A DNA stretch of 64,000 nt from CAWDVK01 sp963805715 (GCA_963805715.1 CAWDVK010000015.1:1-64000), one strand, 5' to 3'. Shown: positions 17,225 through 27,172, counted from the stretch's first letter. Numbers and translations: made by a program. Notes: generated from the letters alone by a model not told the origin.

Positions 17225-18223
17225 TCAGCGCCGCGGTCCGGCGGTGCCTGGCGGAATGCTCCGCTGGTCCAGCTGCGCGCGGGCCGGGCGTCGCCAGATG
17301 ATCCGCTGCAGGCGCAGGGTCCCGGCCCCGACCGCGATCAGCAGCACGACGTTGAGCAGCAGCTGCTCCGCTGCGCCCGCCGTCTGGGTCCATTCGCCGT
17401 ACGCGATCGACAGCCCGATGTCGGCGGCCGCGGGGATGGTGGTCACCGAGATGAAGACGCCGATCAGGGCGCTGGCCCGGGCCTCGGTCAGGGACACCAC
17501 GCCGACGATCCCGGCGAGCACGGCGACGACCACGGAGAACAGGTCAGGGCTGTTGATCAGGTCGGAGACCGGTCGCACGCCCAGCTGGTAGGCCTCCGGC
17601 GTGTGCCCCGACCCGCGGATGACCAGGCCGAAGGCCAGGGTCACGAGGATCGCCGCCGAGAAACCGGCGATCAGGGCGAAGAGGGCATGCAGGACCGGGG
17701 GGCGCCGCCCGTGGTCGATGCCGAGCGCCGCGCCCATGATGGCGCTATATTCCGGGCCGACGACCATGGCACCCACGATGAGGATCTGCGAGTTGGTCAG
17801 GATGCCGACCTCGCCGATCAGCCCGGCGAGCATGAGCAGGACGTAGAAGCTGGGCGGGTAGACCGCTTCCGAGCGGATCCTGGCCTCGACGACGTCCCAG
17901 ACCGGGACGCTGTCACGCTGCACGAGGTGTCGCTGCGGCTGGCCACGCCCGCGCTCGATGTCGGCCTCCACCGGCTGCACGACGATCGATCCCGCGCCGT
18001 CGCTCCGGCTGTCGCCGTCGCCGTCGAGGCCGAGCGCCCGTAGCAGCCGGAAGACGGCATCGGCGCGGCAGCTGTCCACGTCGAACTGCACCGCGTCACC
18101 GGCTGGCTGGCGCGCCGCGCCGGCCTGGACGACCAGGTTCCGGACATGCGGCCGGCCGCCGAGCGCGTCCAGCAGGGGCGGGGTCACGGCGGGCGGGCTG
18201 ATGACGCGGATGTGCAGGGTCAT
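17225..18223 (-). CDS. DUF389 family membrane protein
   Basis: A 332-residue protein with a cytoplasmic N-terminal domain (residues 1-120) and about six to seven transmembrane segments from residue 127 (FYVLLMLAGLIGEVGILTNS) onward. The family signature ILIVGAMVVGPEYSAIMGAA is intact, as is SLTEARASALIGVFISV. The function of DUF389 proteins is unknown; a transporter or channel role is often suggested. It is read toward ndh, and its own start is 347 bases from cydD, divergently oriented. A weak GGCAGG precedes the ATG. The gap upstream is filled by tandem repeats, described separately. Confidence 0.85.
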   Translation of the reverse strand: MTLHIRVISPPAVTPPLLDALGGRPHVRNLVVQAGAARQPAGDAVQFDVDSCRADAVFRLLRALGLDGDGDSRSDGAGSIVVQPVEADIERGRGQPQRHLVQRDSVPVWDVVEARIRSEAVYPPSFYVLLMLAGLIGEVGILTNSQILIVGAMVVGPEYSAIMGAALGIDHGRRPPVLHALFALIAGFSAAILVTLAFGLVIRGSGHTPEAYQLGVRPVSDLINSPDLFSVVVAVLAGIVGVVSLTEARASALIGVFISVTTIPAAADIGLSIAYGEWTQTAGAAEQLLLNVVLLIAVGAGTLRLQRIIWRRPARAQLDQRSIPPGTAGPRR

Positions 18224-18232
18224 GACCTGCCG

Positions 18233-18343
18233 TGTCCCGTCCTGCCATGTCCCGTCCTGCCGTGTCCCGTCCTGCCGTGTCCCGTCCTGCCGTGTCCCGC
18301 CCTGCGGCCTGGTCCGCGGCCTGGTCCGCGGCCTGGTCCGCGG
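18233..18343. repeat. 15-bp (x5) and 12-bp (x3) tandem repeats between DUF389 and cydD
   Basis: Five copies of TGTCCCGTCCTGCCG (the fifth with three changes) are followed directly by three perfect copies of CCTGGTCCGCGG. They occupy most of the first third of the 347-base divergent gap 18224-18570. The frame is open and in phase with cydD, but the repeats begin only ten bases from the DUF389 start codon, so they are more likely leader or promoter DNA than coding. The rest of the gap, 18344-18570, shows no clear promoter. Confidence 0.93.
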
Positions 18344-18570
18344 CTTGCCCTGCGCATGCCCGCATGCTGCCCGCTGAGCAGGCCGGACGCGTCATCCTGA
18401 CCGGGCGAGCGGCTGGCCGCGATGGCGCAGTGGCCGCGCCCGCTGGTCACCACCCGGGGCCGCCGCCGGGCCCGATGCGGGGGGTCTCACCCTCGCCGGG
18501 TGGTGCACGGGGAGCCCGGCGCGGTGAGGATGCCCACCGTGACCGCACCATCCGACCTGACCGGCCGGGC

Positions 18571-20349
18571 ATGAGGCCGGTCGACCGTCGGCTGCTGCAG
18601 CAGGCCGGTGCCGCCCGCGGCTACCTGATCTTCACGGTCGTCCTCGGGCTGATCTCCGCCATCCTGGTCCTGTCCCAGGCCGGCCTGCTGGCCCGCGCGC
18701 TGTCCGGCGCGGCCCGCGGCCGTGGCCTCGGCGCCCTCTCCTGGACCCTGATCGCGCTGCTGGCCGTGGTCCTGGCCCGGGCTGCCGCGGCGGGCGGCGG
18801 CGAGGTCGCGGCGCTGCGCGCCGCGGCGACGGTCAAGTCGCAGCTGCGGCGCAAGCTGACCGCGCATGCGCTCCGGCTCGGGCCCGCCTGGCTGGACCGG
18901 CAGCCGGTGGGGGAGATCGCGACGGTCGCCACGAAGGGACTTGATGCGCTGGATGCGTACTTCGCCAGGTACCTGCCCCAGCTCGTGCTCGCCTGCGTGG
19001 TCCCGCTGGCCGTGCTGGCGCGGATCCTGGCCGCTGACTGGATCTCCGCGGTCCTCATCGCGGTCACCCTGCCGCTGATCCCGGTCTTCGCCGTGCTGGT
19101 CGGCCTGCACACCAGGGCGCAGACGCAGCGGCAGTGGCGGCTGCTCGCAGCCCTGGGCGGACATTTCCTGGACGTTGTCGAGGGACTTCCCACCCTCAAG
19201 GTGTTCGGCCGCGCCAGCACCCAGGCGGCCATCATCGGCCGGGTGACCAGCGAGCACCGGACGGCCACGATGTCGACGCTGCGGGTGGCCTTCCTGTCCT
19301 CGCTCGTGCTCGAGCTGGCCGCCGCGCTCGCCACCGCGCTGGTGGCCGTCGAGGTGGGCCTGCGCCTGCTGGGCGGGCACCTCAGCTACCAGACCGCGCT
19401 GGTCATCCTGCTGCTGACGCCCGAGGCCTACCTGCCGCTGCGGAACGTGGGGGCGCAGTTTCACGCCAGCATGGAGGGGGTCGCCGCGGCCGGCCGGGTG
19501 CTGGACATCCTCGACGTTCCGCTGCCGCAGGTTCCCGCAGGCGCCCCGGCTGGCCCCGAGCCAGCCAGCCCGCCTCCCCTTTCGCCGCCCGGCGCCCCGG
19601 CGTGCGCGCTGCCCGCCCGCGCGCTGCCCGCCCGCGTGCCGCCCGCCCGGCGGCCCGACCTGCGCCGCGACCTCATCGCCCTCACCGACGTGACGCTCGC
19701 CTATCCCGGCCGTGACGAGCAGGCCCTGGACCGCGTCAGCCTGACCATCCGTCCCGGCGAGCGGATCGCGCTGACCGGCCCGAGCGGCGCGGGCAAGACG
19801 ACGCTGCTCGCGCTGCTGCTGCGGTTCCTCGACCCCGCGTCCGGGCGGATCGAGGCCGGCGGAACGGACCTGCTGATGATCCCGGCGAGCTGGTGGCGCC
19901 GGCAGCTGGCCTGGGTGCCGCAGCATCCTTACCTGTTCGCCGGGACGGCCGCGCAGAACATCGCCCTCGGCCGGCCAGGCGCCGGGCGGCCCGCCGTCGA
20001 GCAGGCGGCCGCCGCGGCGGGCGCCGCCGGGTTCATCGAGGACCTGCCGGCCGGATACGACACCCCGCTCGGCGAGCGGGCTGCCCGGCTGTCGGCCGGT
20101 CAGCGGCAGCGCATCGCGCTGGCCCGTGCCTTCCTGCGGGATGCGCCGCTGCTGCTGCTGGATGAGCCCACGGCACACCTGGACCCGCAGAGCGCGGCGG
20201 GCATCCGCGGAGCCATCGAGACGCTGATGGCCGGACGCACGGTCATCCTGGTGACGCACGCCGCCGGGCTGGTAGCGGGCGCCGATCAGGTGCTGGCCCT
20301 GGACCGCGGCCGGCTCGCCGGGGCCGCCGCGCTGGGCGTGCCGTCGTGA
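18571..20349 (+). CDS. cydD: thiol-reductant ABC exporter subunit CydD
   Basis: A 592-residue half-transporter with an N-terminal six-helix membrane domain and a C-terminal ATPase: Walker A GPSGAGKTT, signature LSAGQRQRIALAR, Walker B LLLLDEPTAHLD. With CydC it exports glutathione- or cysteine-type thiols to the periplasmic side for cytochrome bd assembly. A Pro/Ala linker with a repeated ALPAR motif lies between the domains at about residues 320-355. The ATG at 18571 begins MRPVDRRLLQQAG, a usual CydD start; the frame is open upstream through tandem repeats. It is coupled to cydC by a four-base GTGA overlap. Confidence 0.93.
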   Translation: MRPVDRRLLQQAGAARGYLIFTVVLGLISAILVLSQAGLLARALSGAARGRGLGALSWTLIALLAVVLARAAAAGGGEVAALRAAATVKSQLRRKLTAHALRLGPAWLDRQPVGEIATVATKGLDALDAYFARYLPQLVLACVVPLAVLARILAADWISAVLIAVTLPLIPVFAVLVGLHTRAQTQRQWRLLAALGGHFLDVVEGLPTLKVFGRASTQAAIIGRVTSEHRTATMSTLRVAFLSSLVLELAAALATALVAVEVGLRLLGGHLSYQTALVILLLTPEAYLPLRNVGAQFHASMEGVAAAGRVLDILDVPLPQVPAGAPAGPEPASPPPLSPPGAPACALPARALPARVPPARRPDLRRDLIALTDVTLAYPGRDEQALDRVSLTIRPGERIALTGPSGAGKTTLLALLLRFLDPASGRIEAGGTDLLMIPASWWRRQLAWVPQHPYLFAGTAAQNIALGRPGAGRPAVEQAAAAAGAAGFIEDLPAGYDTPLGERAARLSAGQRQRIALARAFLRDAPLLLLDEPTAHLDPQSAAGIRGAIETLMAGRTVILVTHAAGLVAGADQVLALDRGRLAGAAALGVPS

Positions 20350-22112
20350 TCGCCAGCCGGGGCCTGGCCGCCCGCCATCCGCTGCTGCGGCTGCTGGCGC
20401 TGGCCCGCCCGCTGCGCGGCAGGCTGCTGCTCGCGGTCGCGGCCGGCGCGGCGGCGACCGGCTGCGCCGTGGCGCTGCTGGCCGTCTCCGGCTTCCTGCT
20501 GGCCCGCGCGTCCCAGCATCCCGGCATCGTCGCGATCACCGGGGCGGTGGTCGCCGTCCGGGGGCTGTCGGTCGGACGCGGAGTCTTCCGCTATATCGAG
20601 CGCCTCGCCTCGCACGACGCCGCCTTCCGCGTGCTCGCCAACGTCCGGGTGATGATCTACCGGCGGCTGGAGCGGCTGGCGCCGGCCGGGCTGGCCGGAC
20701 TGCGCTCCGGCGACCTGATCACCCGGCTGATCAGCGACGTCGATGCCACCCAGGACCTGTTCATCCGCGGCATCGTCCCGCCGCTGACCGCCATCCTGGT
20801 CGGCGCGGGCGCTGTCATGGCCAGCCTGCTGATCCTGGTGCCGGCCGCCCTGCTACTCGGGGCCGGCCTGCTCATCGCCGGCCTCGCCGTGTCCTGGCTG
20901 GCCGCCGCCGCCGCGCGCAGCGCCGCGCAGGGCAGCGCGCCCGTCCGGGGCGAGCTGGGCGCGACCGTCACCGACGCGCTGTCCGGCGCGGCGGACCTGC
21001 ATGCGTTCGGCGCGCAGGAGGCCGCGCTAGCGGCGGTGGCCGCGGCGGACCGCAAGCTGACCAGGCTCGCTCGGCGGTCGGCCTGGGCCTCCGGTGCCGG
21101 AGCCGGGCTCATGTCGGCCGTCTCCGGCCTCACCCTGTGGGGCGTGCTGATGCTCGGCGTGGCCGCGGTGGGCTCGGGTGCCCTGAGCCGGGTGCCGCTC
21201 GCGGTCGTCACGCTCACCGCGCTGGCCGCGTTCGAGGCCGTCACCGCGCTGCCCGCCGCGGCCATCCAGCTCGGCCAGGCGGGCTCGTCCGCGGCGCGCA
21301 TCTGCTCGATCCTGGACGAGCCGGAGCCGGTCCGCGATCCCGCCGGCCCGCGCCAGCTGCCGGCCGGGCCGGTGACGGTGCGGCTGCGCGGAGCCGGCGT
21401 CCGCTACCAGCCGGGCGAGCCGCTCGCCCTCGACGGGCTGGACCTGGACCTGGCACCCGGCCGCCGGATCGCGCTGATCGGCGCGAGCGGCTCGGGCAAG
21501 TCCACCGCGGCGGCGGTGCTGCTGCGATTCTGCGAGCTGTCCGGCGGCACGGCCACCATTGACGGCGCCTGCGGACCCGGCGGCCAGCTGACCGACTACA
21601 CCTCCGACGACATCCGCTCCGTCATCGGCGGCTGCCCGCAGGATCCGCACATCTTCGATGCCAGCCTGCGGGATAACCTGCGGCTCGCCCGCCCGGATGC
21701 CACTGCCGCCGAGCTGTCGGCCGCAGCGGCCAGGGCAGGGCTGCTGAGCTGGATCGAGTCGCTGCCCGGCGGCTGGGACACGCCGGCCGGGCGGCGCGGC
21801 ACCGCGATGTCCGGCGGCCAGCGGCAGCGGCTCGCGCTGGCCCGCGCGCTGCTGGCAGACCCGCCGGTCCTCGTCCTGGACGAGCCGACGGCGCATCTCG
21901 ACCCGGAGGCGCGACAGGCACTGGCCGCGGACCTGCTGGCCGCCACCGATGGTCACGCCACGCTGCTGATCACTCACGACCTGGACGGCCTGGATCAGGT
22001 GGACGAGATCATCGTGCTCGAGCATGGCCGGGTGGCCGAGCGCGGCAGCCACCAGCAGCTGCTGCAGGCCGGGGGCAGCTACCGGCAGATGCGGGACGCC
22101 GCCTGCGGCTGA
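20346..22112 (+). CDS. cydC: thiol-reductant ABC exporter subunit CydC
   Basis: A 588-residue partner of CydD with the same layout: an N-terminal membrane domain beginning near residue 25, and an ATPase with Walker A GASGSGKST, signature MSGGQRQRLALAR and Walker B LVLDEPTAHLD. It starts with GTG inside the cydD stop, so translation is coupled. The standard actinobacterial order is cydABDC. Here a cyclase gene, zwf, ndh and DUF389 separate AB from DC, which suggests an insertion into, or rearrangement of, an ancestral cyd operon. Confidence 0.93.
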   Translation: MIASRGLAARHPLLRLLALARPLRGRLLLAVAAGAAATGCAVALLAVSGFLLARASQHPGIVAITGAVVAVRGLSVGRGVFRYIERLASHDAAFRVLANVRVMIYRRLERLAPAGLAGLRSGDLITRLISDVDATQDLFIRGIVPPLTAILVGAGAVMASLLILVPAALLLGAGLLIAGLAVSWLAAAAARSAAQGSAPVRGELGATVTDALSGAADLHAFGAQEAALAAVAAADRKLTRLARRSAWASGAGAGLMSAVSGLTLWGVLMLGVAAVGSGALSRVPLAVVTLTALAAFEAVTALPAAAIQLGQAGSSAARICSILDEPEPVRDPAGPRQLPAGPVTVRLRGAGVRYQPGEPLALDGLDLDLAPGRRIALIGASGSGKSTAAAVLLRFCELSGGTATIDGACGPGGQLTDYTSDDIRSVIGGCPQDPHIFDASLRDNLRLARPDATAAELSAAAARAGLLSWIESLPGGWDTPAGRRGTAMSGGQRQRLALARALLADPPVLVLDEPTAHLDPEARQALAADLLAATDGHATLLITHDLDGLDQVDEIIVLEHGRVAERGSHQQLLQAGGSYRQMRDAACG

Positions 22113-22375
22113 CGCGGCCAGGCCGCCGCCCCGCCGGGTCACCCTGCCCGGCTCGGCCAGGCTGCGCAGCGGTTGATAAGCCATCAGAAGCCGCATTCCG
22201 GGCTATGGCGATTCGTCACCCCGTCAGGGTGACTGCGGCAGGCCTGCCGCGGTTGGCGCCCGGCTGCACGGGTACTGGTAACGGCGGGGGAGGTACGGGG
22301 CTCAACTGCGCGATCACCGGCAAGGGAGAAGGCTGGCCGGGGGCCGCTGCGCAGTGCCAGCTCCGACGGGGATTC

Positions 22376-25082
22376 ATGACAAGCATGACCAGCCGTCCGG
22401 CGACGGCTCATGCGGCCGCGCCGGCGATGCCGGGCAGCCAGCAGCTGCTCCAGGACAAGCTGCGCATTCCGCGGCTGAGCGTGACCGTGCTGCGCCGCGG
22501 CAGGCTGACCGAGCTGATCGAGCAGGCCGCTGCCCACCGGGTCACCCTGGTGTCAGGACCCGCCGGGGTCGGCAAGACGGTCGCCTGCGCGTCGTGGGCA
22601 GCCGGCCCGTCCGGATCGCGCCGGGCCGGCTGGCTGACCCTGGACCCGCTCGACGGCGAGCCGGGCCGGCTCTGGCGCTACGTTCAGGCCGCGCTGAGCC
22701 GGATCCGCCCGGTGCCGGCCGAACGTCTTCCAGCCGCTGCGGCACATGCCGGCCGCGGACTTCCCGCTGGGCCTGGCGGCCGCCGCGCAGCAGCTCACGG
22801 AGCCAGCCTTCCTGGTGCTTGACGACGTGCACGAGCTGGCCGACAGCCCGGCGCTGGCCGGCCTCGACCTGCTGATCCGGCACGCCCCGCCGAACCTGCG
22901 GCTCGTCCTGAGCGGCCGCTGCCAGCCGGGCCTGCAACTGGCCAGGCTGCGGGTGGCGGGCGAGCTCGCGGAGATCGGCGCCGCCGAGATGGCCTGCACC
23001 GCCGCGGAGGCGGACGCGTTCTTCGCGCTGCACGGGGTGCCGGTCGACGGCGCCGAGCGGGACGAGCTGCTCCGGCGCACGGAAGGCTGGATGGCCGGAC
23101 TGAGGCTGGCGGTGCTGCGGGTACGCGGCGGCGGCTGGGAGCGCGGGAGCGTGACCGACATCGGCGGGGACGAGCCGATCCTGACCGACTACATGTGGGA
23201 CGAGGTGCTGGGCCGGCAGGCGCCGGACACCCGGCTGTTCCTGCTGCGCACGAGCATCGCCGACCGGATGTCAGGGGACCTGGCCGACGCGCTCACCGGC
23301 GGCGCCGACGGTGCCCGCACGCTGGACCGGCTCAGCCGGGAGAACAGCCTGGTCGACCCGCTCGGTCATGACAGCTCCGAGTACCGGTACCATCCGCTGC
23401 TGCGCGACGTGCTGGTCGCCGAGCTGCACCGGGAACTGCCGCAGGAGATACCCGTCCTGCTCGGCCGGGCGGCTCGCTGGTTCTCCGCGCACGGTGACGG
23501 GCGGCAGGCGGTCCGGGCCGCGGCCCAGGCGGGCGAGTGGGACTACGCGGCCGAGGTCCTGGTCCAGGCCGGGACGGCCGCCCTGCTGCAGGGCGGAGCC
23601 GCGGAACTCGACGAGGTGCTGTTCCTGTTCCCGCCTGCGCGCCGCTCTGGCGACAGCGCGGTCGCGGCGGCGCTGGCTGCCGCCCGGCTGTGGAACGGCG
23701 ACCCGGACGGCGCCGCCGGCCACCTGGCGGCGGCGCGGCGCGGGCTGGGCCACTGCAGCCAGGAAGCCCGCCGGGTGATCGAGCCATGGCTGGCCGCGCT
23801 GGAGATCATGCATGCGGCAGGCCGCGGTGAGGCCGATCCGGCCGCGCTGGCCGCCGCCTGGGCGCTGGCCGAGCGAGCCGAGGCGGCGGCCAGCCTCCAG
23901 CCCGAGCACGGCAGCATCGGGCTGCTCTGGTTCGCGCTCGGCTGCGCTCAGCTCCGGCATTTCGAGGTTCGCGAGGCCAGCTATGCGCTCGGCCGCGCGG
24001 ACCGGCAGTTCGCCGCGGCCGGGCTTGGCTGGCTCCGGCCCCGCACGCGGGCCTGGCGGGCCCTGGCCGATGCCTGGTATGGCGATCTTGCCGCGGCCGA
24101 GGCCGCGGTCAGCGACGTGCTGCACGGTGCGGCCGCCGGCGACGGCGAGGATCAGGCGGCGGCGAGCGTGGCGACGCTGGCCGCCGCGCAGGTCAGCCTG
24201 GTACGTGATGATCTTGCCGCCGCCAGGAAGCTGCTGGACGACGCCGCCGAGCACACTGCCTGCCGGCTGCCCGGCGAGCCGCGGATGGCCACGGCCGCCG
24301 CGCTGATCCGGGTCAGGACCGTGCTGGCCGACGGTGACGCAGCCGGGGCCCGCGGGCTGCTGCTGCGGCTGCGGGAGGCGGCGGGGCCCGATGACCAGCC
24401 GCTGGACCGGGTACTGACCGTGCTGGATTGCCAGCTCGCGCTGCAGGCCGGCGGCCCGGACCGGGCCAGGGAGGTCGTCCCGGACGAAGAGCAGCAGGCT
24501 CGTCTCTGCAGCGCTGACGGCAGGCTGCTGCGGGGGCGGCTGCTGCTCGCCGAGGGAAGCTGGCGCGGCGCCATCGACGCCGTCGGACCGTGCCTGGACG
24601 GATCAGCGGCCAGCATCACGCTGCTGGCCAAGGTCGGCGGGCTGCTGGTGGCCGCGACGGCGCTGCGGCGGCTCGAGCGCCCGGCCGAGGCGGCAGAACT
24701 GCTGGAGCAGGCACTCGCGCTGGCCGAGCCGGACGGTGCCCGCAGGCCGTTCCTGGACGGCGGCCCCGCCGTGCGCTCGGCTATCACCGTGCTGATCACG
24801 CCGACCAGCCGCAGCGCCGGGTTCGCCGGCCGGCTCCTGGAGCGCTTCGACAGCCAGCTGCCGGGCGCCGACGCGGCCGCCAGCGCCGTGGTGCCGCTGA
24901 CCGACAGCGAACTGGCCGTGCTGCGGTTCCTGCCGTCGCACATGACCAATCAGGAGATCGCCGACGCGCTCTTCCTGTCGATCAACACGGTGAAGACGCA
25001 CCTGCGGTCGGCCTACCGCAAGCTCGGCGCGGCCTCGCGCCGCGAGGCGATCGCGTGCGGCCGCCGTCACGGCCTGATCTGA
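22376..25082 (+). CDS. LAL/MalT-type LuxR-family ATPase regulator, frameshifted
   Basis: The 5' part (frame 22376-22822) holds the Walker A VSGPAGVGKTV. The 3' part (frame to 25082) holds the Walker B FLVLDDVHEL, a long helical repeat region and the C-terminal HTH LTDSELAVLRFL...IADALFLSINTVKTHL. Sequence passes from one frame to the other near 22715-22730, where PVPAE should continue as VFQPLRHMPA. The interval is one base over a multiple of three, so one extra base explains it, giving about 901 residues. LAL regulators are large ATP-binding activators of nearby catabolic or biosynthetic genes. It lies downstream of cydDC, 263 bases away, and faces the second zwf. The ATG is preceded by GACGGGGATTC, a weak ribosome-binding site. 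Confidence 0.85.
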
Positions 25083-25102
25083 CCGGCATACGCCGGCCTG
25101 GC

Positions 25103-26478
25103 TCAGCTGGCGGGGTCGTGCCAGTGCTCGCCGGCCGGCAGCAGGCTGTCGGCCTCCTTCGGGCCCCAGCTGCCGCGCTCGTAGCCGATGACCGGGACGG
25201 CGTCGCCCAGCACCGGGTCAACGAGACGCCAGGCGTCCTCCACCGCATCCTGCCGGGCGAACAGCCACCGCTGCCCGTTCAGCGCCGCGCCGATCAGCCG
25301 GTCATACGGCAGCTGATCGGTGCCGGGCGGCTCGGCGAAGACCAGCTCCTGCAGCTGCGGCTGCCAGCCGGCCCCGGCTGTTTCCCGGCCAGGTTCAGCT
25401 CGAGCTGGTCGTTCGGGTGGATCCGCACGTGCAGGGCGTTGGCTGAGGCCTGCTCGCCGATCCCGAACACGTCATGCGGCGGCGGCCGGAACCGGAAGCT
25501 GACCTCGGCCGCGGTGACCGGCATGCACTTGCCCGCGCGGATCAGGATCGGCACGCCGGCCCAGCGCCAGGACTCGGCCGCGAGCCGGACCGCGACGTAG
25601 GTCTCGGTCGTGGACGCGGGGTCCACGCCCTTCACGTCGTGGTAGCCGTTGTACTGGCCGCGCACCGTGTCCCGTGGCGTCAGCGGGGTGAGCGCGGCGA
25701 GCAGCTGGGACTTGGCGTCCCGCCACGCGGTCAGGCCGCTGCCGTTGGGCGGATCGGCCAGCGCGGTGGCCAGCACCTGCAGCAGGTGGTTCTGCAGCAC
25801 GTCCCTGATCGCGCCGGTCTTGTCGTAGAAGCTGCCCCGGTCGGCCACGTCGAAGTCCTCGGCCATGGTGATCTGCACGCTCTGCACGTGCGTGCGGTTC
25901 AGCAGCGGCTCGAAGATCGAGTTGGCGAAGCGCGCGAACAGCAGGTTGTCCACCGCCTCCAGGCCGAGCCAGTGGTCGACGCGGTAGATGGCGTCTTCCG
26001 GGAAGTACTTGTGCATGGTCACGTTCAGCTGCTGGGCGCTGGCCAGGTCGATGCCGAAGGGCTTCTCCACCATGACCCGGTTGCCCTCGGCCCGGCCGGC
26101 CCCCGAGATCCCCTCCGCGATGCGGCCGAACAGCGAAGGCGGCACCTCCAGGTAGAACAGCACCTGCTTGCCGTCGCCGACGGCGTCGGACATCTGCTGG
26201 TAGGTGGCCGGGTCGTCCAGGTCGCCGTCGACGTAGCGCAGCATGCCGAGGAGCTTGGCCGCCGCGGCGCTGTCCGGGTCGATCTGGTGGCTGGTCAGGG
26301 AGGCCTTCGCGTAATCGCGGAACTGGTCAAGCCCCCAGCCGCTCTTGGCCACCCCGACGACCGGCACGTCCAGGACGCCCCGCTGCACCAGGGCCACCAG
26401 GGCCGGGAACGTCTCCAGCTTGGCCAGGTCGCCGGTGGCACCGAAAATGACTAGCGCATCAACGTGGTCTGTCACCAT
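25103..26478 (-). CDS. zwf: second Zwf homologue, frameshifted near the C-terminus
   Basis: It closely parallels the first Zwf throughout. The main frame breaks after LELNLAGKQPG (about 25380) and resumes in the next frame with WQPQLQELVFAEPPG, then ...KEADSLLPAGEHWHDPAS and a stop at 25103. One missing base restores exactly 458 residues, the length of the first copy. Differences from canonical enzymes are shared: LET in place of RKL after the nucleotide motif, DHWLGLE in place of DHYLGKE (Lys182 lost, His178 kept), and Thr in place of Lys343. The ATG has a TACTGT -10 box six bases upstream and no ribosome-binding site, so the mRNA is likely leaderless. A gluconokinase gene is divergent from it across 89 bases. 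Confidence 0.86.
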
Positions 26479-26484
26479 GCCCGC

Positions 26485-26490
26485 ACAGTA
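26485..26490 (-). promoter_or_regulatory. -10 box of a leaderless zwf transcript
   Basis: TACTGT on the minus strand, six bases before the ATG, matches TANNNT. It is paired with the oppositely directed gluconokinase promoter 65 bases away, so one short region may control both genes. Confidence 0.5.
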
Positions 26491-26554
26491 CCCATCGTCC
26501 CTGTCGCGATCCCGCCGGGGGCTCGGCTCTCCGGCGCGATGGCCGGAGAACCGC

Positions 26555-26560
26555 TAGGCT
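26555..26560 (+). promoter_or_regulatory. -10 box of a leaderless gluconokinase transcript
   Basis: TAGGCT lies seven bases before the gluconokinase ATG, which lacks a ribosome-binding site. No convincing -35 is visible. Confidence 0.45.
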
Positions 26561-26567
26561 CACCGCG

Positions 26568-27068
26568 ATGATCATTGTGGTGGCCGGGATCGCCGGCAGC
26601 GGCAAGACGACGATCGGCCAGGCGCTGGCCGCCGAGCTGGGCTGGGCCTTCGCCGACGCCGACTCGTTGCACCCGCCGGCGAACATCGCGAAAATGCGAG
26701 CCGGGGTTCCGCTCACGGACGCGGACCGCTGGCCGTGGCTGCGTGCCATCGCGACCTGGATGGACGAGCGGATCGCGGCGGGCGAGCCGGCTGTCGTGGC
26801 GTGCTCCGCGCTCAAGCGCAGTTACCGGGACGAGCTGCTGGCGGGCCGCGATCAGGCGCGGATGGTGTTCCTGACCGTTGGCCACGACGAGGACGAGGCC
26901 AGGCTGCTCGCCCGGCACGGCCACTTCTTCCCGGAGAGCCTGCTGAGCAGCCAGTTCGCCGACCTGGAGCTGCCGGGGCCGGCGGAGCGGGTGCTCGTGC
27001 TGGCCAACCGCGGCACGCCGGAGCAGACGGTGGCGGAGATCATCCGGCTGCTGGCGCTGTCCGCCTGA
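26568..27068 (+). CDS. gntK: gluconokinase
   Basis: A 166-residue P-loop kinase that phosphorylates gluconate to 6-phosphogluconate. The Walker A GIAGSGKTT starts at residue 7. The family-specific block DADSLHPPANIAKMRAGVPL follows, then DADRWPWL and VACSALKRSYRDELL, all strongly diagnostic of GntK. The length is standard. It is divergent from the second zwf, and no gluconate permease or GntR regulator is adjacent. Its presence here means gluconate, from outside or formed inside by sugar oxidation, can enter the pentose phosphate route. Confidence 0.93.
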   Translation: MIIVVAGIAGSGKTTIGQALAAELGWAFADADSLHPPANIAKMRAGVPLTDADRWPWLRAIATWMDERIAAGEPAVVACSALKRSYRDELLAGRDQARMVFLTVGHDEDEARLLARHGHFFPESLLSSQFADLELPGPAERVLVLANRGTPEQTVAEIIRLLALSA

Positions 27069-27127
27069 GGCCCGGAGGCCCGGCCCGGCCCGGCCCGGGA
27101 TGATCACGGTGGCCGCCGCGCAGCGAC

Positions 27128-27158
27128 GGGCCCCGCGCGATCAGATCGCGCGGGGCCC
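27128..27158. terminator. bidirectional hairpin between convergent gntK and DUF7144 genes
   Basis: A perfect 14-base stem GGGCCCCGCGCGAT with a three-base loop lies in the 104-base convergent gap. There is no U-tract on either side. Confidence 0.75.
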
Positions 27159-27172
27159 GCCAGGCCAGGCTG

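Noticed and set aside
25084..25097. CCGGC/GCCGG hairpin between the LuxR regulator and zwf-2
   Set aside because: Only a five-base stem in high-G+C DNA, which is expected by chance; not strong enough to call a terminator.
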